From Arcuatula senhousia (taxonomy: Eukaryota > Mollusca > Bivalvia > Mytilida > Mytilidae): a stretch of DNA of 64,000 bases. The stretch spans positions 19,078,103 to 19,142,102 of the forward strand of contig OZ020304.1 of the NCBI GenBank assembly GCA_963971305.1, given 5' to 3'. The notes under the pieces were generated by a model. It did no database searches. It saw only the letters and a list, made by a program, of their open reading frames with translations, and was not told the origin of the DNA. Below are positions 10,647 to 23,742 of this stretch, in pieces. Both the position numbers and the translations under genes were made by a program. Each line of letters starts with the position of its first letter. Within the stretch, counting starts at the first letter, position 1.

Positions 10647-12488
10647 CTGTTACATATAATACCACATACAATGTACTAGATTAATACCAAAGCTGCATGT
10701 ACATGTATAACAATGTCAGTCCAACAGACACATTATATACAACACAGACTGTTACATATTATACCACATACTAGATCAATACCAAAGCTGCATGTACATG
10801 TATAACATTGTCAGTCCAACAGACACATTATATACCACACAGACTGTTACATATAATACCACATATTAGATTAATACCAAAGCTGCATGTACATGTATAA
10901 CAATGTCAGTCCAACAGACACATTATATACCACACAGACTGTTACATATAATACCACATACTAGATCAATACCAAAGCTGCATGTACATGTATAACATTG
11001 TCAGTCCAACAGACACATTATATACCACACAGACTGTTACATATAATACCACATACTAGATCAATACCAAAGCTGCATGTACATGTATAACATTATCAGT
11101 CCAAGAGACACATTATATACCACACAGACTGTTACATATAATACCACATACTAGATTAATACCAAAGCTGCATGTACATGTATAACAATGTCAGTCCAAC
11201 AGACACATTACATGTATATACCACACAGAATGTTACATATAATACCACATACTAGATCAATACCAAAGCTGAATGTAAATGTATAACATTGTCAGTCCAA
11301 CAGACACATTATATACCACACAGACTGTTACATATAATACCACATACTAGATCAATACCAAAGCTGCATGTACATGTATAACATTGTCAGTCCAACAGAC
11401 ACATTATATACCACACAGACTGTTACATATAATATTACATATTAGATTAATACCAAAGCTGCATGTACATGTATAACAATGTCAGTCCAACAGACACATT
11501 ATATACCACACAGACTGTTACATATAATACCACATATTAGATTAATACCAAAGCTGCATGTACATGTATAACAATGTCAGTCCAACAGACACATTATATA
11601 CCACACAGACTGTTACATATAATACCACATATTAGATTAATACCAAAGCTGCATGTACACGTATAACATTGTCAGTCCAACAGACACATTATATACCACA
11701 CAGACTGTTACATATAATACCACATACTAGATCAATATCAATGCTGCATGTACATGTACAACATTGTCAGTCCAACAGACACATTATATACCACACAGAC
11801 TGTTACATATAATACCACATATTAGATTAATACCAAAGCTGCATGTACATGTATAACAATGTCAGTCCAACAGACACATTATATACCACACAGACTGTTA
11901 CATATAATACCACATATTAGATTAATACCAAAGCTGCATGTACAGTACTTGAACCGATCAATGCAACACTTTGACGGATCGATGACTGATCGGTGACGGA
12001 TTGATGACGCGTTTGGACCGGATTGATGACTGATTGATGACGGATTGGTGAATGATTGGTGACGCGTTGTTGACTGATTTATGACGGATCGTACGGATTG
12101 GACGGATGACGGATACCATAGGTAACTGGGCTATCGATCCGTTATTTTGACTGATACGATCGATCGGTATAATTAGAAAACTCTTCTGTGAAACGAAGTT
12201 ATCGTTTATACCTATACGTTTATAACATATATCGCAACACAAACCAGTCATGGCGTTAATTTAATTTGTTTAAAATAAATTATGCTATAGTGTTAAATAA
12301 GACATACATTTTCTATTTAAATATGTTAATATTATTAATCTAATGAATTTAATAATTGTTTACATAGTACTTCCTTTCAACTAAATAGGCAAAGTTCGTG
12401 TTCTTTTCTTCTATAAAAATAATACTAATATAATTTTATTTTATTATGGCCCGACCACGTAAGTGGATCGGACATATAGTTTTACCCT

Positions 12489-12528
12489 TGTCCGTCCGTC
12501 CGTCCGTCCGTCCGTCCGTCCGTCCGTA
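12489..12528 (+). repeat. CCGT microsatellite
   Basis: About nine tandem TCCG/CCGT units, followed directly by the 145-bp repeats. Confidence 0.9.
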
Positions 12529-12533
12529 ACACT

Positions 12534-13210
12534 TTGGTTAAGTTCTTGGTTAAGGTCCATTACTCAGATATCAGATGTTGGGGGTCAATGATATTTCACC
12601 ACCAGATGGGTCTTGGGTAGGGCTACACCACCCACTAGAAATTAGGTCACTGTGACCTATATTTTATGCATGAACGACTTCGGTTAAGTTCTTGGTTAAG
12701 GTCCATAACTTGGATACTAGATATTTGGGGTCAATAATATTTCACCACTAGATGTGTCTTGGGTAACATGACACCACCCAATAAAAATTAGATCACTGTG
12801 ACCTATATTTTATGCATGAACGACTTCGGTTAAGTTCTTGGTTAAGGTCCATAACTTGGATACTAGATGTTGGGGGTCAATGATATTTCACCACTAGATG
12901 TGTCTTGGGTAAGGTGACACCATTCACTAGAAATGAGGTCACTGTGACCTATATTTTACGCATGAATGACTTTGGTTAAGTTCTTGATTCAGGTCTATAT
13001 CTTGAATACTACATGTTAGGGGTCAATAATATTTCACTACTTGATGAGTCTTGGTAACATGGCACCACCCACCAGAAATAAGGTCACAGCGACCTATATT
13101 TTACACATGAACACTCTTAATTAATTTCTTGGTAAAGGTCCATATCCCAGTAAATACACATTGAGGATCAATGATATTTCAAGAACGGGAGGGCCATCCT
13201 GTGGCTCATA
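12534..13210 (+). repeat. ~145-bp tandem repeat, about 5 units
   Basis: Units begin GGTTAAGTTCTTGGTTAAGG and recur at about 12536, 12683, 12828, 12972 and 13107. Each contains GGGGTCAATGATATTTCACC and AGGTCACTGTGACCTATATT; the latter holds the palindrome AGGTCACTGTGACCT. Later units are more degraded. Confidence 0.85.
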
Positions 13211-13409
13211 GACACATTATCTAGTTTGTTCTGATTTTTAAATACAAAAACAGAAACAGTGCTGAAAAAATCTTTAAAATGTAAAAGGATTCTGCTTAGA
13301 ACAATTATTTAAACAATTTGTAACATATAATTAAGAACAAATAATTCAGGAGATACATGTATCAATAATCCAGTAAATTTTATTTTAATTTTTTTTTAAT
13401 TCACTGTGT

Positions 13410-15350
13410 TAAATTTGTTCGCATAGGAATAAAGATCACATTTGCAAATTTCTTATGTAAAATATATGAAACTTCAGTAAAATCTTATATTTAAGCATAA
13501 AATTATATGACGGTTTGATAAAATTGACAAGAAATTGTTTGCGAAACAACTTTTTTCATCAGATTTGACACATACATGGTATATTAAGTTGAAAAATAGC
13601 ATAACTACATATTGCTGACTTAAAAAATAAGGATCATAAAGTTAAGAGATTATGAAGAAAATTTGTTCGCAAAGGAATATAGATCACATTTGCAAATTTC
13701 TTATGTAAAATATATGAAACTATAGTAAAATCTTCTATATGAGCATAAAATTATATGACGGTTTAATAAAATTGACAAGAAAATGTTTGCGAAACAACTT
13801 TTTTCATCAGGTTTGACCCATTAATGCTAAGACAACTTGAAAAGTTGCATAACTAAATTGCTGACTTAAAAAATAAGGTTCATAAAGTTAAGAGATTATG
13901 AAGAAAATTTGTTCGCAAAGGAATATAGATCACATTTGCAAATTTCTTATGTAAAATATATGAAACTATAGTAAAATCTTCTATATGAGCATAAAATTAT
14001 ATGACGGTTTAATAAAATTGCCAAGAAAATGTTTGCGAAACAACTTTTCTCATAGGTTTGACACATTAATGCTAAGATAAGTTGAAAAATTGCATAACTA
14101 CATATTGCTGACTAGAAAATAAGGTTCATATAGTAAAGAGATTATGAAGAAAATTTGTTCGCAAAGGAATGTAGATCACATTTGTAAAATTTATGAAGCT
14201 ATAGTAAAATCTTATATTTGAGCATAAAATTATATGACGGTTTAATAGAATTGACAAGAAAATGTTTGCGAAACAACTTTTTTCATCAGGTTTGACCCAT
14301 TAATGCTAAGATAAGTTGAAAAGTTGCATAACTACATATTGCTGACTTAAAAAATAAGGTTCATAAAGTTAAGAGATTATGAAGAAAATTTGTTCGCAAA
14401 GGAATATAGATCACATTTGCAAATTTCTTATGTAAAATATATGAAACTATAGTAAAATCTTATATTTGAGCATAAAATTATATGACGGTTTAATAAAATT
14501 GCCAAGAAAATGTTTGCGAACCAACTTTTTACATCAGGTTTGCACCTTTATGCTAAGACAACTTGAAAAGTTGCATAACTACATATTGCTGACTTAAAAA
14601 ATAAGGTTCATAATGTTAAGAGATTATGAAGAAAATTTGTTCGCAAAGGAATATAGATCACATTTGTAAAATTTATGAAGCTATAGTAAAATCTTATATT
14701 TGAGCATAAAATTATATGACGGTTTAATAAAATTGACAAGAAAATGTTTGCGAAACAACTTTTTTCATCAGGTTTGACACATTAATGCTAAGATAAGTTG
14801 AAAAATTGCATAACTACATATTGCTGACTTAAAAAATAAGGTTCATATAGTAAAGAGATTATGAAGAAAATTTGTTCGCAAAGGAATATAGATCACATTT
14901 ACAAATTTCTTATGTAAAATTTATGAAGCTACAGTAAAATCTTATATTTGAGCATAAAATTATATGACGGTTTAATAAAATTGACAAGAAAATGTTTGCG
15001 AAACAACTTTTTCATCAGGTTTGACCCATTAATGCTAAGATAAGTTGACAAGTTGCATAACTACATATTGCTGACTTAAAAAATAAGGTTCATAAAGTTA
15101 AGAGATTATGAAGAAAATTTGTTCGCAAATGAATATAGATCACATTTGCAAATTTCTTATGTAAAATATATGAAACTATAGTAAAATCTTCTATATGAGC
15201 ATAAAATTATATGACGGTTTAATAAAATTGCCAAGAAAATGTTTGCGAAACAACTTTTCTCATAGGTTTGACACATTAATGCTAAGATAAGTTGAAAAAT
15301 TGCATAACTACATATTGCTGACTTTAAAAATAAGGTTCATATTTAACCAT
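13410..15350 (+). repeat. ~235-248-bp tandem repeat, 8 units
   Basis: The marker AATTTGTTCGCAAAGGAAT starts units at about 13413, 13661, 13907, 14153, 14388, 14635, 14870 and 15117, so spacing alternates between about 246 and 235 bp because some units lack a short segment. Units share AAATTATATGACGGTTTAAT and GTTTGCGAAACAACTTTT. Non-coding. Confidence 0.9.
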
Positions 15351-18300
15351 TTTAAGAGATTATAAGTAAAATTTAAGTAAAATTTATTTCCATTATAGAA
15401 TTGTTAAGACCAAACATTTCTTATGCAAGCTACAAATGTATAAGAAATTAAAAATCTGATGTTTGAGCCTATATGATGGTTTTATAACAATCACAAAAAA
15501 AATGTTTTCAAAATAACTTTATGACAAGATTTTAAATGAGGTATCTTAAAATATAATATATTTGACATAAAAAATCGTATGAATTTTCGCATTTTAAAAC
15601 AGAAATGTGTTTTGTCTTTACATTAAAGTTAGACTCTAATATTTATTTAAGCACAATTCGGCTGTGCTTTGTAATATTCTATGTTTAATTATTGATATAA
15701 AACACGTCTAATGTCCCGCTTTTACATTTATTTATATAAATTTCTATTTTATTCAAAGATTTTATGCATTCGATCAAGGAGTCATGTGATACAATAAGCG
15801 AAACGAACTTAATTCCGTATTTTAGATTGAATTGACGCGTGACGGATTGGTAAATTGCCTCATGGGATGCATTTGACGGATAGGATCGGACGGATTGGTG
15901 ACTGATCGATGACGGATTGGTGACTGATTGATGAAGGATCGGTGAATGATTGAGACCGGATCGATGACTGATTGGTGACTGATTGATGACGCGTGACGGA
16001 TCGCAAAAACTGTTGCATTGATCGGTTCAAGTACTGTACATGTATAACAATGTCAGTCCAACAGACACATTATATACCACACAGACTGTTACATATAATA
16101 CCACATATTAGATTAATACCAAAGCTGCATGTACATGTATAACAATGTCAGTCCAACAGACACATTATATACCACACAGACTGTTACATATAATACCACA
16201 TACTAGATCAATACCAAAGCTGCATGTACATGTATAACATTGTCAGTCCAACAGACACATTATATACCACACAGACTGTTACATATAATACCACATATTA
16301 GATTAATACCAAAGCTGCATGTACATGTATAACAATGTCAGTCCAACAGACACATTATATACCACACAGACTGTTACATATAATACCACATACTAGATCA
16401 ATACCAAAGCTGCATGTACATGTATAACATTGTCAGTCCAACAGACACATTATATACCACACAGACTGTTACATATAATACCACATACTAGATCAATACC
16501 AAAGCTGCATGTACATGTATAACATTATCAGTCCAAGAGACACATTATATACCACACAGACTGTTACATATAATACCACATACTAGATTAATACCAAAGC
16601 TGCATGTACATGTATAACAATGTCAGTCCAACAGACACATTACATGTATATACCACACAGAATGTTACATATAATACCACATACTAGATCAATACCAAAG
16701 CTGAATGTAAATGTATAACATTGTCAGTCCAACAGACACATTATATACCACACAGACTGTTACATATAATACCACATACTAGATCAATACCAAAGCTGCA
16801 TGTACATGTATAACATTGTCAGTCCAACAGACACATTATATACCACACAGACTGTTACATATAATACCACATATTAGATTAATACCAAAGCTGCATGTAC
16901 ATGTATAACAATGTCAGTCCAACAGACACATTATATACCACACAGACTGTTACATATAATACCACATATTAGATTAATACCAAAGCTGCATGTACATGTA
17001 TAACAATGTCAGTCCAACAGACACATTATATACCACACAGACTGTTACATATAATACCACATACTAGATCAATATCAATGCTGCATGTACATGTACAACA
17101 TTGTCAGTCCAACAGACACATTATATACCACACAGACTGTTACATATAATACCACATATTAGATTAATACCAAAGCTGCATGTACATGTATAACAATGTT
17201 AGTCCAACAGACACATTATATACCACACAGACTGTTACATATAATACCACATATTAGATTAATACCAAAGCTGCATGTACATGTATAACAATGTCAGTCC
17301 AACAGACACATTATATACCACACAGACTGTTACATATAATACCACATATTAGATTAATACCAAAGCTGCATGTACACGTATAACATTGTCAGTCCAACAG
17401 ACACATTATATACCACACAGACTGTTACATATAATACCACATACTAGATCAATATCAATGCTGCATGTACATGTACAACATTGTCAGTCCAACAGACACA
17501 TTATATACCACACAGACTGTTACATATAATACCACATACTAGATCAATACCAAAGCTGCATGTACATGTATAACAATGTCAGTCCAACAGACACATTATA
17601 TACCACACAGACTGTTACATATAATACCACATACTAGATTAATACCAAAGCTGCATGTACATGTATAACAATGTCAGTCCAACTGAAATATTGTATACAG
17701 CATGGACTTTGGCATATAATGCCCTATGCAACAATATTAACAGGCTACATGTATTTGTATATAGTCAGTTAAACTGTCATATTATATACGTTTTGGACTG
17801 TAGCATATAATTCCACATTTAACAATATCACAATGAAGAAAACATGTACATGTATAACATATTCAGTCCAACTGTCATATTAAATACCTCTTGAACTGTA
17901 GCATGTTATACCACATATAACTATACTAAAGTTATGTGTACATGTATAACATTGTCTGTACAACTTACATATTATATACAGCATGGAATGCAGCACACAT
18001 GCAGTACCACACATAAGAATATCACAAGACTAAATGAACTTGTATTTAATTGTCAGTCCAACTGACATATTATATACAGTATGGACTGCAAAACACTGAA
18101 ACCACATATAAGAATATTACAAGTACGAATGTACATGTATAACATATATAGTTAGTCCAACACTCACATTATATACCTCTTTGACTGTAGCAAACAATAC
18201 CACTAGACTATATGTAAATGTATAATATTGTCAGTCCAACTGTCATTTTATACACAGCATGGGCTTGCAGTGTAGAGTAATACAAAGGATTATTATTGCA

Positions 18301-18441
18301 TATGTTATGAAAAAAGCTATTCAATTGATTTGAAGTTCATGAAATATAACTGTAAACTTGAATGCTTTATTTTGTCAAGATTTAATTATTTAAGTAAAAT
18401 AAATATAGACATCCATAAATGCACAAAACAACATTTCATTT

Positions 18442-19088
18442 ATTAAGGTTCATGGTTACACTTCGAATAAAATGGTAGATATTTGACCTATTTTTCTAGT
18501 CTATGTACGACTTAAACTACACATAGAAATAAAAAATAAAGTGTAGCAGTGTCTAGATATAAAAATTGCTGATCATTTTCCCTTCTTTTTCGCAAGATAA
18601 ATCTTGTTGTTTTCTCCAGTCATTTTCTTTCCGTTCAAATTGTACCTTATATAAAGCATGAATTACCCCTTAATAACCTTCTATAAATCCAATTGTGAGT
18701 AGATTTAATAACACCAATAACAGAACTACCTTGCACGTGGAGGCCAAATGACAGGGCAAGGTTGATATTTGGCTATATTTGGGTGAACTGAAAGACGCAA
18801 AGAAAATGCTCCGGCAAAACGGATCAAGTTTACACCTACAAAATACTAAAACTTTATGCAAAAATTATTTATCTAGACGCTGCTACGCCTTATTAAGCGA
18901 TTAAATGTGTAGCTAAGGTTCCACATAGACTGAAAAAAAAAACGTGAAATATCAGTCATTTTTTCCAAAGTGTAAAGATGAATCTTAATGTCTCCATGCA
19001 AAAACCATTTAGATATGAAAAGCATAAAGCAATAGAATATGACTACATGTATGACCATCCTATCTCTACAGTATCAATGAACCTTAAT
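18442..19088. mobile_element. 647-bp MITE-like element, ATTAAGGTTCAT ends
   Basis: Bounded by ATTAAGGTTCAT and ATGAACCTTAAT. About 120 bp at each end are inverted and similar (18445-18565 against 18870-19088), including AGTCTATGT/ACATAGACT and GTGTAGCAG/CTGCTAC pieces. The open frames at 18670-18861 and 18873-19058 have no recognisable product. Mirror copy: 56586-57233. Confidence 0.65.
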
Positions 19089-19236
19089 ATAGTATATCAT
19101 TTGGGAAATTCCACATATATTTCATAGTTTTGTTGTATTTTTTAATATACTGTTAAAAAGGGCAGATTAATCAACCTCTGGGTGGAAGACTCAACTCAAA
19201 TGCAAACAATTCATTTTTATTTTATCTTATTTGTAG

Positions 19237-19304
19237 GAATCTATAGAGAAAGGTGTTGACTGTGATGAAAGGGTTATTGATAGACAATTAGATTAGTTCA
19301 AAAG
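19237..19304 (+). other. exon-like sequence after satellite A, outer half-unit
   Basis: Bounded by TTATTTGTAG (acceptor) and GTGAGC (donor at 19305). One frame reads ESIEKGVDCDERVIDRQLD and then a stop. It is followed after a 292-bp intron-like gap by the exon-like sequence at 19597. Mirror: 56370-56437 on the - strand. It could be a terminal coding exon of an unknown gene or part of a non-coding transcript. Confidence 0.4.
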
Positions 19305-19596
19305 GTGAGCCATTTAATGACCATCTTGGCAGATTTGTTTTTTTAAAGGTTAAAAAATAAAGCAATTAAAAAATAAAACATTGGTGAAGTGTTAAAAATT
19401 TTAACTTATAAGAAAAAAAACCAAAATCATGTTGAATATTTAAAAAAGATCTATTCTCATCTCATGTGACAGAAGACTGACCAGTGAACTATTCATTGTC
19501 TTAAAGCTACTATAATTAAAAAAAAAATCAGCAATAAACGTATATCCATGTTGACAAATATTTTTAAATTTGTTCACTTATATTCTTTTTTTACAG

Positions 19597-19780
19597 TTTC
19601 TATTGCCCAATTGACATTGGTGGAAGAGAATATCCTACACTAAAGAATCAAAGATCAACTATGGTGCATCCAAGGGTTGATGAAAATAAAACATTTATCA
19701 GAATATTTTTCATGAATTGTTTAAGTCTGTCTATGAAACTTATCATTATAACAATAAATTAATTTAATCAATTTGTTATC
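19597..19780 (+). other. terminal exon-like sequence with AATAAA
   Basis: Preceded by a T-rich tract and TACAG. Starts TTTCTATTGCCCAATTGACA and holds AATAAA at 19685 and 19753. It is similar to 42471 onward (TATTCCATTGCACAGCTGAC; both continue with GTGGAAGA-type sequence), so each half-unit carries a version. The 3' end is approximate. Mirror: 55894-56077 on the - strand. Confidence 0.45.
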
Positions 19781-20836
19781 ACCTTTACATATAAGTTCAC
19801 CTGGACCCAAGGTCCATGGGAGATATTTCCATGACTTGGTGTCTGTTGTCTGTTTGTTTTTCAATTATCTAATATTTTGATAGAATTTAAGGAAACTTGG
19901 TATGATTGATAGAAGCAAAGGTGTACCGAAGGGGAATCAAATATTGTTAATCCAAAAAGACAAAGACAAAATCAGTCAACATTAAAACACCACAACGGGA
20001 AACATAAAACAACCAAACCCCAATCAGCAACATGAACTCAATTTGCTTAAACAAGATCCTTAGGGTACCTTGCACAAAATGTGAGTTTCAATTTTTGACC
20101 CTCCAAATACATGGTCACTGTTACTAAAAATAGAAGATATGGTGAATTCACCTAAAATGGCATTTAGCTCAGGAATTATATTTAATTTAAAAATTCTTAA
20201 GGTTCTATATAATGCTCTTTAGAATCAGAAGTTCTACCAAGAAGCAAAGAGAAATCAATGGGGCATTCTAGTGTCAAAAGTATGAAAGGGCAACTTCAAA
20301 ACCGGTTAATAGAACAAGAACAGCACGAGTAAATACAAAACTTAAAAAAAAACGAACAGAAATCAACAAATCAAATCAAGTTGTAACAAGAGTGAACTCA
20401 GGTGCTAAGGAAGAGTAAGCGGATCCTACCTGCCAAAGTCTCCATTTAACCGAAATTTCAGATGAACCCTTTATGTGTTTTGATCCCATTTAAAGGTTGA
20501 CAATTGAGTTATTTGCTTATAGTGAAAACTATTGCAGATAAAAAAAAGATTTTTGCTTGCTTAAATCTTCAGCTTAAAAAACAGTTGGACTGACCCCTCT
20601 TAGGTGTTATATGGTATTTTATTCAGCTCTTTTAAGACCAATATTTTAAATTGCAAGAAGCAAAGGTGTACAAATGGAACAATTGAATGACACAACTCCA
20701 TTAGTTCTGTAAATCCGAAAGACACATCATGACAAAAAAAAAGACCACACAGACAGGGAGACAACACCCCTTTACGTATGTGATAAACATCTTTTCAAAA
20801 GGGGATATAAGATTTGCATTAAAAAATAAAGCAAGA
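19781..20836. other. dispersed-repeat stretch, no gene seen
   Basis: Contains two related segments with AAGCAAAGGTGTAC (about 19915 and 20660), suggesting pieces of an interspersed repeat. The open frame at 20729-20917 is not supported. Mirror: about 54839-55893. Confidence 0.5.
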
Positions 20837-21991
20837 ATAGCTGCCAGTCGTACATACAATAGAAGTCTATGGACTGTTGCCCATTATATACTGCATATAG
20901 AAGGGTTGTTTATCTAAGGTTTGTGAAGAATAGCTCCCAGTCCTTCGTGTGTACCCATGATATAAGCGTATGGACTGTTGCCCATTATACTGCATATAAA
21001 AGTGTTGTTGGTCTAAGGTTTGTCAAGAAAAGCTCCTAGTCCTTCACCTGTAATATATAAGCGTATGGACTATTGTCTATTACACTACATATAGAAGGCA
21101 TATTGATCTAAGGTTTGTCAAGAAAAGCTGCCGGTCCTTCACGTGTACTATATAAGCGTATGGACTGTTGCCCATTATACTGCATATAAAAGTGTTGTTG
21201 GTCTAAGGTTTGTCAAGAAAAGCTCCTAGTCCTTCACCTGTAATATATAAGCGTATGGACTATTGTCTATTATACTACATAAAGAAGGGTTATTGATCTA
21301 AGGTTTGTCAAGAACATCTCCCAGTCCTTCACGTGTACTATATAAGCGTATGGACTGTTGCCCATTATACTGCATATAAAGGGGTTATTGGTCTAAGGTT
21401 TGTGAAGAATATCTCCCAGTCCTTCATGTGTTCTCATGATATAAGCGTATGGACTGTTGCCCATTATACTGCATATAGAAGTGTTGTAGGTCTAAGGTTT
21501 GTCAAGAAAAGCCCCTAGTCCTTCACCAGTAATATATAAGCGTATGGACTATTGTCTATTATACTACATAAAGAAGGGTTATTGATCTAAGGTTTGTCAA
21601 GAACACCTCCCAGTCCTTCACGTGTACTATATATAATCGTATGGACTGTTGCCTATTATACTGCATATAGAAGGGTTATTGGTCTAAGGTTTGTGAAGAA
21701 TATCTCCCAGTCCTTCATGTGTTCTCATGATATAAGCGTATGGACTGTTGCCCATTATACTGCATACAGAAGTGTTGTAGGTCTATGGTTTGTCAAGAAA
21801 AGCTCCTAGTCCTTCACCTGTAATATATAAGCGTATAGACTATTGTCTATTATACTACATAAAGAAGGGTTATTGATCTAAGGTTTGTCAAGAACAGCTC
21901 CAAGTCCTTCACATGTACTATGTAAGCGTTTGGACTGTTTTCATTTATTATACATATAGACATTGTTGGTCTAAGATTTGTCAGAATAGAA
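20837..21991 (+). repeat. satellite B array (~94-bp monomers)
   Basis: About 12 monomers with AGTCCTTCACGTGTACTATA, GCGTATGGACTGTTGCCCAT and CTAAGGTTTGTCAAGAA. Two monomer types alternate (TGGACTGTTGCCCATTATAC and TGGACTATTGTCTATTATAC), giving a two-unit higher-order pattern. The layout AGTCC ... GGACTGTTG ... CATATA matches satellites A and C. Short open frames across it are artefacts. Mirror: 53684-54838. Confidence 0.9.
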
Positions 21992-22119
21992 GTTAATGTT
22001 TATAAATGTGTCCGTTTATGGACTATTGTATTTATTATTTTCTAAAACATGTCTAAGTTTTATTAGATACTATTAAAAAAAAGTTTCCAGATAATAAATT
22101 TCGCTAAGCCTGATGCGCG

Positions 22120-22143
22120 TTTCGTCTATTTAAGACTTTTCAG
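22120..22143 (-). ncRNA. degenerate hammerhead-ribozyme-like core
   Basis: Read on the - strand: CTGAAAA, then GTCT-TAAAT-AGAC as a stem-loop, then GAAA and CGCGCATC. This follows the hammerhead order CUGANGA, stem II, GAAA, stem III, but G8 of CUGANGA is A here, which should abolish cleavage. No clear partner strand for stem III with an NUH site was found upstream. Similar, better preserved motifs are known in mussel repeats and Penelope-like elements (from memory). Mirror: 53530-53553 on the + strand. Confidence 0.5.
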
Positions 22144-22972
22144 ATGAGCACTAACCAAGATATTGAAAAAGACCAAACATTATACTAACTAATCAGATTG
22201 CGAAGAACATTGAATAATAAAACAAAAACTACCGAACAGGATTACAAAATTATGACTAATATCAATCTACGTCTGGTGTAAGCAGAACCTTAGGGTGAAG
22301 ACAATTAGAAATTTAAACGGATTTATAGGTTTGATATGTTCTTCAACACAAAAGTGTTGATGCTGGAGCGGGCTAACTTGGGGGTCTTAACACCTCACCA
22401 GCAGCGCTTACCTTCACGGATGTTAGAAATGCAAATTACAACAAAGTTCCATATCCAACAAACATACACTCAAAGGACATAAGTTAAGGTTGAGGCCCAC
22501 TGATTTTTTTAATTTTACCGATTTAGTATAGATGCAAATAATTTTTTCAGAAAGCTGAATGGTAATAAAAGACATTTTGTTACCGAAACGGACGCCCTTT
22601 ATTAAATGTTTGAAAAAAGTGTCACATGTAACAAAATCCATAAAAAGGCCGAAAAGTTGGGTTAAAATTTTGTCTCGAATGTATATAGAACAGTATTTTG
22701 AAATTGCAACTATAAATCCTTCAAATAAATCGCCAAAACCTCCTATTTGCCGCAAAGTTCAATTTATTTCATATTTGAACGCTTTTATTCGAATTGTTTT
22801 CGCTTTTTTGCACTGTTTGGTTATTGGTTTCCATTTTAGTCACTAAATACACCATTTATTTGGTTTTACAATATATTCAAGAATATATGCCCAAACGATA
22901 TGATGTCCCGTCATCGTAAAGTATTTTTGTTCATACCCTGATGTATATGCGTTAAAAGTTTCATGATGATAC
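22144..22972. other. old repeat DNA, no gene supported
   Basis: Includes the hairpin-prone ACACAAAAGTGTT (about 22349) and GCTGGAGCGGGCTAACTTGG. Overlapping open frames on both strands (22423-22755 and 22559-22846) have no recognisable motif and are repeated identically in the other arm. Confidence 0.45.
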
Positions 22973-23088
22973 CATACTTCCTTCGTGGTGAGGTCACTTA
23001 AACTTAAAGATAATCTTGAGGGACGGACGAACGGACATACGAACAAATCCGAACAATATGTCTCTCCACTTTCGAAGACAGAGAAGAA
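22973..23088 (-). repeat. CCGT-type dispersed repeat fragment
   Basis: On the - strand it reads GTCCGTTCGTCCGTCCCTC followed by a stretch with TTCATGATGATACC-like sequence, a common kind of molluscan interspersed repeat. The open frame 22843-23046 translates it. Mirror: 52585-52700. Confidence 0.5.
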
Positions 23089-23394
23089 AAATGTGCACCT
23101 TAATTAGTTTGTGTATTTAGTCCTGACATGCAAACAAAACTATCAATGAAAGATTTGATGGAACAAAAATGTAACTAATTTTCATTTACTCACCAAAGTA
23201 TCATTTAACGGACATTCTTACTATTTATACCTTTACAATGACAAAAGAACATCAAAAGGAGTACTATAGACCTTTTTAATCTAAATTTGAAAATGAAAAA
23301 TATCTTTTTATTGGAAATCAATCACAGCGTCAGTTATTAACAAAATTAAGAATAAGTGATCATATAGATCAGATAAATAGGGTTAGAAGTTAAG

Positions 23395-23742
23395 GATCGT
23401 GTATGTAAAGTTTGTAATTCAAATCTTGTAGAAGATGAATTACACTTTTTTACCGAATGCAACATCTATGAAAATGAACGTAAAGATTTATTTGCTTTAA
23501 TATCCAAAAAATATAAGAATTTTGAAAATCTCTCAAACAAAAATAAATTAGCAGAAGTTGAAGATTTAATAAAACTATTGTTTAAAATAACATCAACCTT
23601 TCATAATATTAGAAAACAATTTTTTATTATCATTATTATTAATATAGGATCCGTGTGTTTCCTCAAGAAATATGTCATGGGGCTAACAGTAATTGTTGTT
23701 TGTTTCTTTTTCTTTCCCCTTTATTTTAAATACCTAATTTAA
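23395..23742 (+). pseudogene. 3' fragment of a LINE reverse transcriptase ORF
   Basis: An open stretch of about 115 codons without its own start, beginning DRVCKVCNSNLVEDELHFFT and ending in TAA at 23740-23742. The CxxC ... HxxxxC arrangement (CKVC, then HFFTEC) is the cysteine-histidine motif found C-terminal to the reverse transcriptase in many CR1/Jockey-type LINEs. Just upstream (about 23320-23390), remnants read like RQLLTKLRISDHIDQIN, separated from it by stops and a frame change, so it is a decayed, 5'-truncated copy. It differs from the C-terminus of the LINE at 49221-51203. Mirror: 51931-52278 on the - strand. Confidence 0.75.

Larger units (their letters stand above)
11943..16036. 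mobile_element. 4.1-kb Tc1/mariner-type non-autonomous element, left arm only
   Basis: It sits in a satellite monomer between TA dinucleotides (11941-11942 and 16037-16038). The other arm has the intact empty site at 61117-61118. The terminal inverted repeats are 26 bp and perfect, starting CAGTACTTGAACCGATCAAT. CAGT ends plus TA duplication fit the Tc1/mariner (IS630-like) superfamily. Just inside both ends lie many degenerate copies of GATGACTGATTGGTGACGGA-like 10-12-mers in the same orientation. The interior has two tandem repeat blocks (12534-13210 and 13410-15350) and no transposase. The 97-codon open frame at 11958-12251 is only a translation of the subterminal repeats. Confidence 0.9.
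9325..18260 (+). repeat. satellite A array 1 (with nested insertions)
   Basis: Tandem monomers of about 95 bp with the consensus pieces CAGTCCAACAGACACATTA, CACAGACTGTTACATATAAT and GCTGCATGTACATGTATAAC. Edge monomers (9325-9500 and 17690-18260) are strongly diverged; inner ones are nearly identical. The array is split by a 613-bp element (10034-10646) and a 4094-bp element (11943-16036). Some monomers carry TAGATTAATACC and others TAGATCAATACC, giving alternating higher-order patterns. Mirror array: 57417-63735. Confidence 0.95.

Noticed and set aside
11958..12251. 97-codon open frame at the end of the 4.1-kb element as a transposase remnant
   Set aside because: Its repetitive HQSVINQSS-like sequence comes from the subterminal GATGACTGATTGG repeats; no DDE motif.
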